Source of the DNA: JBBQXK01 sp038209775
GTDB taxonomy: Bacteria > Pseudomonadota > Alphaproteobacteria > Rhodobacterales > Rhodobacteraceae
Direction of reading: 5' to 3'
Assembly: GCA_038209775.1 (NCBI GenBank)
Contig: JBBQXK010000009.1
Span: forward strand, 1 to 64,000
DNA: 64,000 nt
The notes below the pieces were generated by a model that made no database searches, was not told the DNA's origin, and saw nothing but the letters and a program-made list of their open reading frames with translations. The position numbers were made by a program, and so were the translations under genes. Position 1 is the first letter of the stretch; the number at the start of each line of letters is the position of its first letter. Positions 33,468 to 42,561 of this stretch are shown here, piece after piece.

Positions 33468-34487
33468 TCATTTTTTCAGGTTCGTCCAGATGGCGTCGTA
33501 GAGTTTCTGCGTAGCCTCGTCACAGGCCATCGCAAAGACGCCGGGGGTGACGCCTGCGGGGGGGTTGTTTTCGGGGCTGTTCTTGATCGCGTCGTCAAGG
33601 AAAGGCTCGACCCCCGTCACGCCCGAGGTATAGGCCGCGTAGTTCGTCACTGCGGCCGCGTTTTCGGGAACGAGGAGGAAGTTCATGAATTTGAGGGCAT
33701 TTTCGCGGTTGGGCGCGTCTTTCAGAAGCACCATGTTGTCCATCCAGACAACGTGCCCCTCTTTGGGATAGACGTATTCGACGTTCGCGCCCTCGGCCCG
33801 CGCCTTGGCGGAAAAGCCGTTGTATATCATCCCCGCCGCCGCATCACCCGACACCAGCACGTCCTTGGCAATGTCCGACCCGAAGCTGGCCCAGGACGGT
33901 TTCGCTGCCAGCAGCATGTCGTTCAAGGCCTGCAACTGGGCGCGGTCGGTCGTGCATTGCGGGATGCCGAGGTAAAGCGAGCCCAGAACGAGAACCTCGT
34001 TCTGGCTGTCGAGGACGTTGATGCGGCCTTTGAGTTCGTCCGGCGGATTGAAGATGATGCCGAGCGAGCCGATGTCGCCCTTGTAGGCGTCGCGGTTGAC
34101 CGCGAAGGACGTGGTGCCCCACTGGTAGGGGATCGAGTGGGTGCGGCCCGGATCGAACGGCACGTCCAGCCACTGGGCCGCGATGTTGGCGTGGTTGGGC
34201 ATCTCGGTCGGGGTGTAGGTGTCGAGCATGCCGTCGGCAGCCATGATGCCGACCATGAAATCGGCGGGCACGGCGACGTCGTATTGACCGAGTTTGCCCG
34301 CCTTGAGCGAGGCCAGCATCGATTCGTTGCTGTCGTAGGTGTCGATGGTGACTTTGATGCCGGTTTCGGCGGTGAACTTGTCGACCAGCGCCTGCGGGAT
34401 GTATTCGAACCAGTGGTAGACCTTGAGTTCACCCTCGGCAAAGGCGGGGGTGGCGCAGAGGAGGGCGGCGACAGCGAGGCGTTTCAT
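33468..34487 (-). CDS. potD: Polyamine-type ABC importer, periplasmic binding protein
   Basis: A 339-residue PotD/PotF-like binding protein starting MKRLAVAALLCATPAFAEGE, with a signal peptide ending after AFA. The mature start LKVYHWFEYIPQALVDKFTAETGIKV is characteristic of spermidine/putrescine binding proteins. It is the fourth gene of the potABC-D order. The ligand is probably a polyamine or a related cationic amine, in line with the amine dehydrogenase and amidase downstream. Confidence 0.87.
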   Translation of the reverse strand: MKRLAVAALLCATPAFAEGELKVYHWFEYIPQALVDKFTAETGIKVTIDTYDSNESMLASLKAGKLGQYDVAVPADFMVGIMAADGMLDTYTPTEMPNHANIAAQWLDVPFDPGRTHSIPYQWGTTSFAVNRDAYKGDIGSLGIIFNPPDELKGRINVLDSQNEVLVLGSLYLGIPQCTTDRAQLQALNDMLLAAKPSWASFGSDIAKDVLVSGDAAAGMIYNGFSAKARAEGANVEYVYPKEGHVVWMDNMVLLKDAPNRENALKFMNFLLVPENAAAVTNYAAYTSGVTGVEPFLDDAIKNSPENNPPAGVTPGVFAMACDEATQKLYDAIWTNLKK

Positions 34488-34511
34488 GGGGTTGCTCCTT
34501 GTTGGTGGGAT

Positions 34512-35312
34512 TCAGGTGGCCTTTTGGCCTTTGCGGTTGATGAACCAGGCGAGGGTGACGAACAGGACCGAGACGGCCAGCATAAGGGTTGAGATCGCCA
34601 TTATGTTGGGTTTGATCCCCTGTTTCACCGCACCGAAGATCGCCGTTGGCAGGGTTTCCATGCCCGCCCCTTTTACGAAATTGGTGATGATGAAATCGTC
34701 AAGACTGATGATGAAGGCCAAAAGCCATCCGGCGGCGACGCCGGGCATCATCAGGGGCAAGAGGACCAGCCGGAACGCCTGCCACCGGGTGGCGTAGAGG
34801 TCGCGCGCGGCGGCCTCGTAGCTGGGCGCGATGCCTTGCAGCCGGGCGGCGATGGGGAGGTAGGCGAAGGGGATGCAGAACGCGATGTGCGCGATGAGGA
34901 TGGTCAGGTAGCCGGTGGTGAGGCCGATGGCGGAGAAGAAGATCAGGGTGGCGACGGCCGTCACGATCTCGGGCACCATGAGGGGCAGGTTGATGAGGGC
35001 AAAGGTGGCCTGCCGCCCCCGGAACGGGCCACCCTGCACCATCGCGATGGCGGCGGCGGTGGCGATCAGGGTGGCGGTGGTCGAGGCGAGGGCGGCGATG
35101 GTCAGCGAATTGCGCGCGGCTTGGGCAAAGCGGGGGGCCTCGGGGCCGGTGAAGACGTCGGCGTACCAGTGGAGTGAAAACCCGCCCCATTGGGTGATCG
35201 AGTTCGAGCCGTTGAAGCTGTAGGCCATGACCACGATCAGGGGCGCATAGAGGAGGACGAGGCAACCGAGCGTGATCGTCCTGAAGCCGGGGTAGTGGCG
35301 CACACCCTTCAT
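34512..35312 (-). CDS. potC: Polyamine-type ABC importer permease PotC
   Basis: A 266-residue permease starting MKGVRHYPGFRTITLGCLVL with about six helices. The EAA loop EAAARDLYATRWQAFRLVLLPLMMPGVAAG sits near residue 165. The start overlaps the potB stop (ATGA). Longer upstream frames lie inside potB and are not genuine. Confidence 0.88.
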   Translation of the reverse strand: MKGVRHYPGFRTITLGCLVLLYAPLIVVMAYSFNGSNSITQWGGFSLHWYADVFTGPEAPRFAQAARNSLTIAALASTTATLIATAAAIAMVQGGPFRGRQATFALINLPLMVPEIVTAVATLIFFSAIGLTTGYLTILIAHIAFCIPFAYLPIAARLQGIAPSYEAAARDLYATRWQAFRLVLLPLMMPGVAAGWLLAFIISLDDFIITNFVKGAGMETLPTAIFGAVKQGIKPNIMAISTLMLAVSVLFVTLAWFINRKGQKAT

Positions 35313-36184
35313 GCGCGGCCCCCTTGGGCGCGGGCGTGGAACATCAGGACGATCAGCACAAGCGTCATCAGCACCATGCTGACGGCGGCTCCAAAGGGCC
35401 AGTTGCCCTGTGACCCCCGGAACTGTTCGTCGATGAGCGAGCCGATCATGAAGGTTTTGGCACCCCCCAGAAGGTCGGGGGCGAGAAAGGCACCCAGCGA
35501 GGGCACGAAGACGAGTATGCAACCGGCGATGATGCCCGGCTTGACCACGGGCAGGATAATGTCGCGCAGGGTGGTCCAGCGGCTGGCGTAGAGGTCGGCG
35601 GCGGCCTCGGACAGGGCGGTGTCATAGCGTTCCACGGCGGCATAGATCGGCAGGACCATGAAGGGGAGGTAGCTGTAGAAGAGGCCAAGCTGGACGGCGA
35701 GGTTGGTGTTCACCAGCGGCAGGGGGCTGTCGATGACGTTGAGGGCCATGAGGAATTCGTTCAGGGGGCCGTTGTCGCGGATGAGGAATTTCAGGCTGAC
35801 GGTGCGGATCAGCAGGTTCACCCAGTAGGGCACGGTGATGAGGAAAAGCCATATTGCGCGGGTTGCGGGCGGTCTGGTGGCGATGAACCATGCGGTGGGA
35901 AAGCCAATGGCGAGGCAGATGAGCGTGGCAAGGGCGGCCTGCCAGATCGAGCGCCAGAAGATGGTGATGTAGGTCCATTCAACGGTGGCAGGTTCGTCGC
36001 CGAAAAGGCCGCGGGTAAGGAAGAACTGGTCATAGGCGGCAAGCGAGAACTGCCATTCGACGCCGCCGCGGAATTCCTTGGTCAGGAAGGAGTAGACGGC
36101 CATGAGGAGGACCGGGATCAGCATGAAGATGCCGAGGACCGCCCAGGTGGGGAGCAACAGGAAGGTGCGGCGGGGGGTGGCCAT
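35309..36184 (-). CDS. potB: Polyamine-type ABC importer permease PotB
   Basis: A 291-residue permease starting MATPRRTFLLLPTWAVLGIF. The EAA loop EAAADLYASRWTTLRDIILPVVKPGIIAG sits near residue 200, and SLKFLIRDNGPLNEFL in the outer loop fits PotB/PotH. It overlaps the potA stop by one base and the potC start by four. Confidence 0.88.
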   Translation of the reverse strand: MATPRRTFLLLPTWAVLGIFMLIPVLLMAVYSFLTKEFRGGVEWQFSLAAYDQFFLTRGLFGDEPATVEWTYITIFWRSIWQAALATLICLAIGFPTAWFIATRPPATRAIWLFLITVPYWVNLLIRTVSLKFLIRDNGPLNEFLMALNVIDSPLPLVNTNLAVQLGLFYSYLPFMVLPIYAAVERYDTALSEAAADLYASRWTTLRDIILPVVKPGIIAGCILVFVPSLGAFLAPDLLGGAKTFMIGSLIDEQFRGSQGNWPFGAAVSMVLMTLVLIVLMFHARAQGGRA

Positions 36185-37233
36185 CAGTCGGCCAGAAGGC
36201 GCAACGCGCCTTGTTCGAGGTTGAGGTGGACGGCGGTGCCGGGTTCGGGTGGGGTCAGGCGGCCCGCGTTCTGCAGGCGCAGGCGCATCTCGGCCCCGGA
36301 TGCGAGGCGGGTGATGACGTGAAGGTCGGTGCCGAGATAGATCACCCGCTCGACCGTAGCCGGCAGGCCGGTTGCGGCCAGCGTCACACGCTCGGGGCGG
36401 ATCGAGACGTGGTGGGGGCCGGGGGTGGCGTTGGTTGCGGGGCAGGTGAAGGTTTGGCCGCATAGTGACAGGGTGGCCGTGTCTTGAGACGCGGTGTGAA
36501 CGTCGACGTCCAGGATATTGGTTTCGCCGATGAAATCGGCAACAAAGCGGTTCACCGGGGCCTCGTAGATATCGCGGGGGGTGCCGATCTGCTGGATGGT
36601 GCCCGCGTTCATCACAGCGATGCGATCGGACATCGTCAGCGCCTCTTCCTGATCGTGGGTGACGAAGATGAAGGTGATGCCGGTTTCCTCTTGCAGGGTT
36701 TTCAGCTCGACCCGCATCGCCTGACGGAGTTTCAGGTCGAGGGCGGACAGGGGTTCATCCAGCAAGAGGACGCGCGGTTCGGGGGCGAGGGCGCGGGCGA
36801 GGGCGACGCGTTGTTGCTGGCCGCCGGACAACTGGGCAGGCAGGCGGTCGGCGTAGCCCGAGAGGTGGACCATTTCCAGCATCCGGCCTGCGCGGGCGGT
36901 GCGGGCGGCGGTATCCATGCCCTTCATCTTCAGCCCGAAGGCCACGTTTTCAAGGACGGTCATGTGCGGAAAGAGGGCGTAGTTCTGGAACACGGTGTTG
37001 ACCGGGCGCTGGTTCGGTTCAAGGCGGGCGATGTCCTGACCGAACAGGAGGATCTCGCCACCCGAGATTTCCTCAAAACCCCCGATCAGGCGCAAAAGCG
37101 TGGTCTTGCCGCAGCCGGAGGGGCCGAGGAGGGTGAAGAACGCGTTGTCGTCGATGGCCAGCGACACATCGTGCAGGGCGGTGACGGTGCCATAGCGCTT
37201 GACCGCGTGGCGGATGTCGACTGCGATGCCCAT
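36184..37233 (-). CDS. potA: Polyamine-type ABC importer ATPase PotA
   Basis: A 349-residue ATPase with Walker A GPSGCGKTTLLRLIGG, signature LSGGQQQRVALARAL, Walker B VLLLDEPLSALD, switch FVTHDQEEAL and a C-terminal TOBE domain. It is the first gene of the operon and diverges from a LuxR-type regulator gene. The potA-B-C-D order and one-to-four-base overlaps indicate a single transcript that could continue into the amidase and dehydrogenase genes. Confidence 0.9.
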   Translation of the reverse strand: MGIAVDIRHAVKRYGTVTALHDVSLAIDDNAFFTLLGPSGCGKTTLLRLIGGFEEISGGEILLFGQDIARLEPNQRPVNTVFQNYALFPHMTVLENVAFGLKMKGMDTAARTARAGRMLEMVHLSGYADRLPAQLSGGQQQRVALARALAPEPRVLLLDEPLSALDLKLRQAMRVELKTLQEETGITFIFVTHDQEEALTMSDRIAVMNAGTIQQIGTPRDIYEAPVNRFVADFIGETNILDVDVHTASQDTATLSLCGQTFTCPATNATPGPHHVSIRPERVTLAATGLPATVERVIYLGTDLHVITRLASGAEMRLRLQNAGRLTPPEPGTAVHLNLEQGALRLLAD

Positions 37234-37235
37234 GC

Positions 37236-37304
37236 ATACCCCTTGACCTGCCGGGACAGACTAGGATGATGCGCTGGCGGGGGTATATACCACGATGGGG
37301 GTAT
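37236..37304. promoter_or_regulatory. Repeated GGGGTAT boxes between potA and the LuxR-type gene
   Basis: Within the 69-base divergent spacer, gggggtat occurs twice in direct orientation (37279-37286 and 37297-37304) and once inverted as atacccc (37236-37242). The first direct copy continues into tatacc, giving a small palindrome. The last copy covers the regulator's start codon. This is a good candidate operator for the LuxR-type protein. Confidence 0.5.
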
Positions 37305-38109
37305 GATGCAGGCGCTGCCGAATGTGGCCGAGACGGCGCTGGCCGAGGTGATCCGGCGGCAGGGGCGGGCGGGGTTCGAGACGGCGCTGCTGGCGTTCCT
37401 GCGCCGCGCGGTGGCGCCCGACAACCTGATGGTGCTGGCCTACCGCGATGCCGCCCCGCCGGTGGTGCTGTTCCGGCAGGCGGAGGATGTGATGGTGTTT
37501 GCGGCGCTGGACAGCGTCTATCTGGCGGGGGCCTATGTGCTGGACCCCTATCACGACCTGCATGTGCGCCGGGCGCAAGCGGGGTTGTACCGGCTGACCG
37601 ACATCGCACCCGATGCGTTTCAGCGCAGCCGCTATGTGATTGAATATTATCAGGCAACGGGGATCATCGACGAGTTGACCTATGTCGCCTATCCGGCCCC
37701 GGGGGTGACGCTGAACCTGTGTCTGGGGCGGGATGGCGGGTCGGGGCGGGTGTTTTCGGCGCGTGAGATCGAGGTGGCGGCGCGCATATCGCCCGTCGTT
37801 GTCGCGCTGGCCGAGGCGCATTGGGCGGGGTTGCCGGCCAGTGATGCGGTGGACGAAGGGGGGGCTGCGCGGCGGCTGGTCACCGGGTTGGAGCGGCGGC
37901 ATGGGGTGCGGCTGTCACCGCGACAGGCGGAGGTGGCGCTGTTGATCCTGCGCGGCCATTCGACGCCGTCGATTGCGCTGGTGCTGGGGGTATCGGCGCA
38001 GACGGTGAAAGTGTTCCGCCGCCAGTTGCACGCGCGCTGCGGGGTGTCGTCGCAGGCGGAGTTGTTCGGGCTGATGCTGCCCCTGCTTGGCGAGGGGGCG
38101 CGGGTGTGA
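37303..38109 (+). CDS. LuxR-family transcriptional regulator
   Basis: A 268-residue regulator with a C-terminal LuxR/FixJ-type HTH (LSPRQAEVALLILRGHSTPSIALVLGVSAQTVKVFRRQLHARC, split here only by length: core about residues 202-260). The N-terminal 190 residues are not a receiver domain or a clear autoinducer domain; they may form a GAF-like sensor. Two adjacent ATGs (37303, 37306) are possible starts. Divergence from the pot operon suggests that it controls uptake and breakdown of the amine. Confidence 0.8.
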   Translation: MMQALPNVAETALAEVIRRQGRAGFETALLAFLRRAVAPDNLMVLAYRDAAPPVVLFRQAEDVMVFAALDSVYLAGAYVLDPYHDLHVRRAQAGLYRLTDIAPDAFQRSRYVIEYYQATGIIDELTYVAYPAPGVTLNLCLGRDGGSGRVFSAREIEVAARISPVVVALAEAHWAGLPASDAVDEGGAARRLVTGLERRHGVRLSPRQAEVALLILRGHSTPSIALVLGVSAQTVKVFRRQLHARCGVSSQAELFGLMLPLLGEGARV

Positions 38110-38110
38110 C

Positions 38111-38170
38111 GGGCAGGAGCGGGGGCCAGCCCCCGCACCCCCGGGATATTTGTGGACAGAAAAAGGGGGG
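38111..38170 (+). repeat. Intergenic repeat family 1 (copy)
   Basis: A gggggc/gccccc hairpin, then gcacccccgggatatttgtg followed by gacagaaaaagg. It follows the LuxR-type gene and may be its terminator. Confidence 0.75.
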
Positions 38171-38225
38171 AAGATCCGCGGGTGGGTTTGTGGTGATCTG
38201 AGGAAGTGCGGCAATTGGGGCACTG

Positions 38226-38941
38226 ATGGTACAGGGCGGGGATATGGGCGAACAGGCGAGCCTTGGTTATGCGCGGCCCGAGACGTTCGAGGAGTTGCTG
38301 GCGGTGATCGCCTCGGACAAGGGGCGTCTGCCCAGGCGGCTGTGGGCGGTGGCGATCCATGTGACGCAGAACCCCGGGGATGTGGCGCTGGCGACGATTT
38401 CGGTTCTGGCCGGGGCGATGGGGTCGACGACGTCGACGCTGGTGCGGTTTGCCAAGACGTTTGGTTAAGCCTGGGTTTTCCGATCTGCCGGAGGTGTTCA
38501 AGGCGCATCTGCGGACGGGGATGGGGCGCGCGCCCCGGGCAGGCGAGGGCGCGCCGAATGCGCTGACGCCGTTGATCCGCGCGGTGGAGCGTCGCTGGAG
38601 ACGGGGTTCGATGCGGCGGCGTTTGATGCCATTGCGGGGGCGATGGTGGCGGCACCGGGGCCGCATCTGATCGGGTCGAAGCGGGCGTTTCCGGCTGTAA
38701 GCTACCTTTCGCTGACGCTGGTGCAACACGGGTTCCGCACGGTTCTGATCGACAACGTCGGGTCATCGGCGGCGGACCAGCCGCGCGTGCTTGGCCCGGG
38801 TGACATGCTGCTGTCCGTCAGTTTCAGCCGCTGCAATTCGGCCAAGCCGGACCTGACGCGGATGGCGCGGGCGCGGGGGGCGGGGGTGCTGTGCTGACCG
38901 ATGCGGGGCGGAGCCCGCTGGTGGCGAAGTGGCGGGGGTGA
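38226..38941 (+). pseudogene. RpiR/MurR-family regulator, frameshifted and truncated
   Basis: The N-terminal HTH (GYARPETFEELLAVIASDKG through MGSTTSTLVRFAKTFG) is intact, but the frame then breaks. A one-base insertion near 38462 gives a stop; the homologous sequence continues one frame over (KPGFSDLPEVFKAHLRTGMG) until a one-base loss near 38592, then resumes (ETGFDAAAFDAIAGAM, SKRAFPAVSYLSLTLVQHGF) until another shift near 38893. The last recognisable words are LTDAGRSPLVAKW at about 38938. The rest of the SIS sugar-phosphate-binding domain is missing. None of the shifts lies in a long homopolymer. It presumably once regulated the sugar genes that follow. Confidence 0.8.
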
Positions 38942-38964
38942 GAAGGGGTTTGACGGGGGCGTCT

Positions 38965-39000
38965 GGGTTTTCCAGAATCATGGAGTGGAAAATTCGTGCC
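38965..39000. repeat. Possible diverged repeat family 2 element
   Basis: An imperfect hairpin (gggttttcca ... tggagtggaaaa) is followed by attcgtgcc, resembling the hairpin-gtgcc unit of family 2. It sits at the truncated end of the RpiR pseudogene and overlaps the start of the next pseudogene. Confidence 0.4.
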
Positions 39001-40458
39001 GAAGCGGGTGATGGACAGGGTGGGCCGGGCCCTCCTGTCGGCGGCGATGCTGGACCGGCTGCAGGCGTGCATCGGGCGTCCGGCCAATGGCCGCGCGGGC
39101 CTGCCGGTGCGGGTGGCGCATCTGGGGGCGGGGGCGTTTCACCGCGTCCATCAGGCGGAGTATCAGGACGACCTGAACGAGGCGGGGGGCAGAGGTGGGG
39201 CTGAACCTGTGGCGACCGGATCTGGGCCGTACTTTGGGGCTGCAGGGGGGGCTGTACAGCCGAACCTTGGCCGAAGGGCGACCGTGCCGAGATGCGCGTT
39301 CTGGGGGCGGTCGCGGTTGTTGATGACCGCAACGCGGTGGCGTGGCTGGCGCGGCAGGAAGTGTCGAGCGTCACGCTGACGGTGACCGAGAAGGGGTGTT
39401 GCCACACTCCCGCGACGGGGCGGCTGGATGCGGCGCATCCCGGCGTGATGGCCGATCTGGCGGGGCGGCTGTGGCAGCCGCAGACGGTTCCGGGGGTGCT
39501 GCTGGCAGCACCCGCGGCGCGTTGGGCGGCGCGGGCGGTCAATCTGGTCAGATGCGGTAAGATTGCCGGGAATGGTACCCTGCTGCGCGCGGTGGTCATC
39601 GGATTGGCCTCTGGGGTCATGCGGGGGATGGTGGCGTGGATCGAGGATCATGTGTCGTTTCCCCGCACGATGGTGGACCGGATCGTGCCCGCCACGACCG
39701 GGGCCGAGATGGCGGCGGTGGCCGTGCGTCTGGGAATGGCCGATGCAGCCCCGGTGCGGGGCGAGGCGTTCCGGCAATGGGTGATCGAGGACGACTTTCG
39801 CAGTGCCCGCCCGCCATGGGAGGCTGTGGGGGCCGAGATCGTCGGTGATGTGGCGGCGCATGAGATGGTCAGGATGCACGTTCTGAACGGGGCGCAGCCG
39901 ATGCTGGCGCTGTTGGGCGCGCTGCGTGGGCATGCGTTTACGCATGAGGCGGTGGCAGATGCGGGGCTTGCGGCGTTTGTGACGGCGGTGCTGCGTGAGG
40001 AGACGCTGCCGCATCTGCCGCAGGCGGCTGGAATGGTGCATGAGCCCTATCTGGCGCAGGCGATGGGGCGGACGGCGAACCGGGCCATCAATCACCGATG
40101 CCATCAGATTGCGACCGACATGTCGCAGAAGTTACGGCAGCGTGTGCTTGACCCGATGCGGGCAAGGCGGGCCGTGGGGCTGGCGGCTGCGGGGCTGGAG
40201 ACGGCGCTGGCCAATCTGCGGGCCGGGCGTTGGGAGGTATCTGACCCGGTGGCGGCAGAGGTTGCGGGGATCGTGCGGCGGGCGCAGGGCGACCCTGGGG
40301 CGTTCGTGGCGGGGGTGCTGACGGCAAAGGTCGCGCTGTTGCTGGAGACGCGGGCGGGGCGGGCGGTCCGGTGCCGGTTCAGGTGGCGGATTTCCATTTC
40401 GGGGAAATGGAAAATCTTTGCCGGATCAGTTGATGGCTGGCAGTCTGGACAGGGATAG
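38996..40458 (+). pseudogene. Mannitol-dehydrogenase-family oxidoreductase, frameshifted with active-site losses
   Basis: The translation starts in one frame (MDRVGRALLSAAMLDRL, VRVAHLGAGAFHRVHQAEYQ), moves to a second near 39190 (VGLNLWRPDLGRTLGLQGG, LYSRTLAEG) and to a third near 39283 (AEMRVLGAVAVVDDRNAVAW), which runs to 40458. The family normally makes a single protein of about 480 residues acting on mannitol, fructuronate or tagaturonate. The conserved SCDNxxxNG motif has become RCGKIAGNG. The catalytic KxxxxNxxH has become RMHVLNGAQ, that is Lys to Arg and His to Gln. The C-terminus runs into a repeat element. It is not expected to be active. Confidence 0.82.
40389..40425. repeat. Possible diverged repeat family 2 element
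   Basis: The hairpin gatttccatttc-gggg-aaatggaaaatc (40389-40416) is followed by tttgccgga, similar to the gtgccgga junction of family 2. It forms the 3' end of the mannitol-dehydrogenase-like pseudogene. Confidence 0.45.
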
Positions 40459-40475
40459 CCGAGGAGGGACGGGGC

Positions 40476-41395
40476 ATGCAGGCGATCAAGGGGCCGGGGC
40501 TGTTTCTGGCGCAGTTCGCGCAAGATGTGGCACCGCACAACAGTCTGATGGGAATGGCGGAACGGGCGGTGGGGGACGGCTGCAAGGCGGTGCAGATACC
40601 GAATTGGGACCGGCGGTTGTTCGATCTGGACCTTGCGTTTGCGTCCGAGACCTACTGCAACGAGGTGCGCGGCGGGCTGGCCGGTTAGGGCATCGTGGTG
40701 TCCGAGTTGTCGGCCGCCGTCCGGGGCCTACCGAAAGCGTCAGTTTCACGGGGTCATTGGCATGGCCGTAGTTCTATCCCTATCCGCAGCGGCCTGACGG
40801 CCTGATCGAAGAATGCTTTGCCAAGCAGGGGCGGCGGTGGACGCCCATTCTGGATCTGTCCGAAGAGATCGGGGTGGACCTGAGCCATGAAATCCACCCC
40901 ACCGAGGATACCTATGACGGCGACACGTTCGAGATGTTCATGGCGGCGGTGGGGGGGCTTGCGCGGTGCCGCATCAACTATGACGCCAGCCACTTCATCA
41001 AGCAGTGCATGGAGTATCTGGGGTTCATCGACGCCTGTCACGAGCGGATCGGCGTGTTCCATGTGAAGGATGCCGAGTGCAACCCGACCGCGAAACAAGG
41101 GGTCTATGGCGGCTACAAGGGGTGGCAGGAGCGGGCGGGGCGGGACCGGTCGCTGGGCCATGGGCAGGTGGATTTCAAAGGGGGTTTTCAGCCGCGTGAC
41201 GCAGTACGGGTTCAAGGGCTGGGCGGTGTACGAGTGGGAGTGCTGCCTGCAGCACCCGGAGGTGGCAGCGCGGCACGGGGCGCGGTTCATCGCGGACAAG
41301 ATCATCGAGGCGACGGACCGGGTGTTCGATGACTTTGCGCGGACGGGGCGGACATGGCCACCAATCGCGCGCTACCGGGGCTTGGGTGAGGTGGG
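40476..41395 (+). pseudogene. Sugar isomerase/epimerase (TIM-barrel, xylose-isomerase-like), multiply disrupted
   Basis: The N-terminus (MQAIKGPGLFLAQFAQDVAP, AVQIPNWDRRLFDLD) ends at a TAG at 40686-40688. The homologous sequence resumes (GIVVSELSAA), then a large internal piece is missing before SVSFTGSLAWP. A second TAG follows (WP-stop-FYPYPQRP, near 40774). The middle (DLSEEIGVDLSHEIHPTEDT, DASHFIKQCMEYLGFIDA, HVKDAECNPTAKQGVYGGYK) is readable until a frameshift near 41180, and the end (VTQYGFKGWAVYEWECCLQH) is in the next frame. The metal-site residues of the barrel (HEIHPTE, HVKDAE) survive as words but no full protein can be made. Confidence 0.82.
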
Positions 41396-41410
41396 CGTGC
41401 CCGGTCTGAT

Positions 41411-41480
41411 GGGGCAGGACCGGGGGGTTTCACACCCCCCGGACCCCCCGTGGGATATTTGTGCAAAGATGAAAGGGGCC
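41411..41480 (+). repeat. Intergenic repeat family 1 (copy, closest to consensus)
   Basis: A ggggggt/acccccc hairpin is followed by ggaccccccgtgggatattt and gtgcaaagatgaaagggg. It lies between the isomerase pseudogene and the convergent lacI-type gene. Confidence 0.85.
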
Positions 41481-41495
41481 AAGGTCGGAAAGGGG

Positions 41496-42524
41496 TTATC
41501 GGGCGGGCGCTGCCGTGCTGTCGCGCAAGACAAGGTCATGCGGCAGGATCTGCTGGATCGGCGCAGTCTGGTCGGCCCCGTCGCGGCCCAGAAGGCGGTG
41601 CATCAACGCGACGGCGGCCTGTCCCATGGCGCGGCGGGGTTGGCGGACGGTGGTGAGGGCGGGGACAAAACAGGCGGCGAACTGGATGTCGTCAAAGCCC
41701 GCGACCGAGATGTCCTGCGGCACGCGAACGCCTTTTCGTGCAAGGGCGCCGATCAGGCCCATGGCCATTTCGTCGTTGGCGCAGAACACCGCCGTCGGGC
41801 GCGGGGTGAGCGCGAGGAGGGCCTCTGCCGCCCGCGCGCCGCTGTTCGCGGTGAAGTCGCCAGGGATCACAAGGCCTGGGTCGGCGGGTAGACCGGCATC
41901 CGCAAGCGCCGCGCGCCAGCCGTTCAGGCGCAGGCTGCGCAGGCCCGTCGTGTCCGGCCCCGTCACATGCGCGACGCGGCGGTGGCCAAGGGCGGTCAGG
42001 TGGGCGGTGATATCCATTGCGCCGTTCTGGTGGTCGATGCTGACCAGCGGCGTGCCGGGGGCCCCGGCGGGTTCCGAAATCATCACCACCGGGCGCAGGC
42101 CGGTCTCGGGCAAAGGGGCCACGGCGGACCAGTCAACCTCGGGGCGGCCCATCAGGAACACACCATCGGCGCGGCCATTGCGCAACCACGCGAGATAGGC
42201 CGTTTCGCGTGCAGGGTCCTGCGCGCTGTCGGCGATCAGGATGGTCTGGCCCGCCGCATGGGCCGCAGCCTCGATCCCCGCCAGCACCTCGCCATAGAAC
42301 GTGTTGCCGATGTCGGGGACCACCACCAGAAGCGCATTCGACCGCCGCTGCCGCAGGGTCTGGGCTGCGATGTTGAGGGTATAGCCGATGTCGGCCACCG
42401 CCCGGTGGACCCGGGTGGCGGTGTCGGCAGAGACCTTGCCCGGTTCATGCAGCGCACGGCTGACCGTGGCGGTCGAGACGCGGGCAAGGCGGGCCACATC
42501 TTCGATGGTCGGGCGCTGGTTCAT
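41496..42524 (-). CDS. LacI-family transcriptional repressor
   Basis: A 342-residue LacI/GalR-type regulator, apparently intact. The N-terminal HTH and hinge (PTIEDVARLARVSTATVSRA, LHEPGKVS) are followed by a periplasmic-binding-protein-like effector domain (NALLVVVPDIGNTFYGEVLA, VFCANDEMAMGLIGALARKG, ISVAGFDDIQFA). It diverges from the Gfo/Idh/MocA gene at 42648, and two ATGTAA-N4-TTACAT operators lie just in front of it. It is likely the repressor of the sugar locus; the inducer is unknown. Confidence 0.92.
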   Translation of the reverse strand: MNQRPTIEDVARLARVSTATVSRALHEPGKVSADTATRVHRAVADIGYTLNIAAQTLRQRRSNALLVVVPDIGNTFYGEVLAGIEAAAHAAGQTILIADSAQDPARETAYLAWLRNGRADGVFLMGRPEVDWSAVAPLPETGLRPVVMISEPAGAPGTPLVSIDHQNGAMDITAHLTALGHRRVAHVTGPDTTGLRSLRLNGWRAALADAGLPADPGLVIPGDFTANSGARAAEALLALTPRPTAVFCANDEMAMGLIGALARKGVRVPQDISVAGFDDIQFAACFVPALTTVRQPRRAMGQAAVALMHRLLGRDGADQTAPIQQILPHDLVLRDSTAAPAR

Positions 42525-42561
42525 CGGTCGGGTATGAGCCGGCAGGAAGGCTATGACAATG

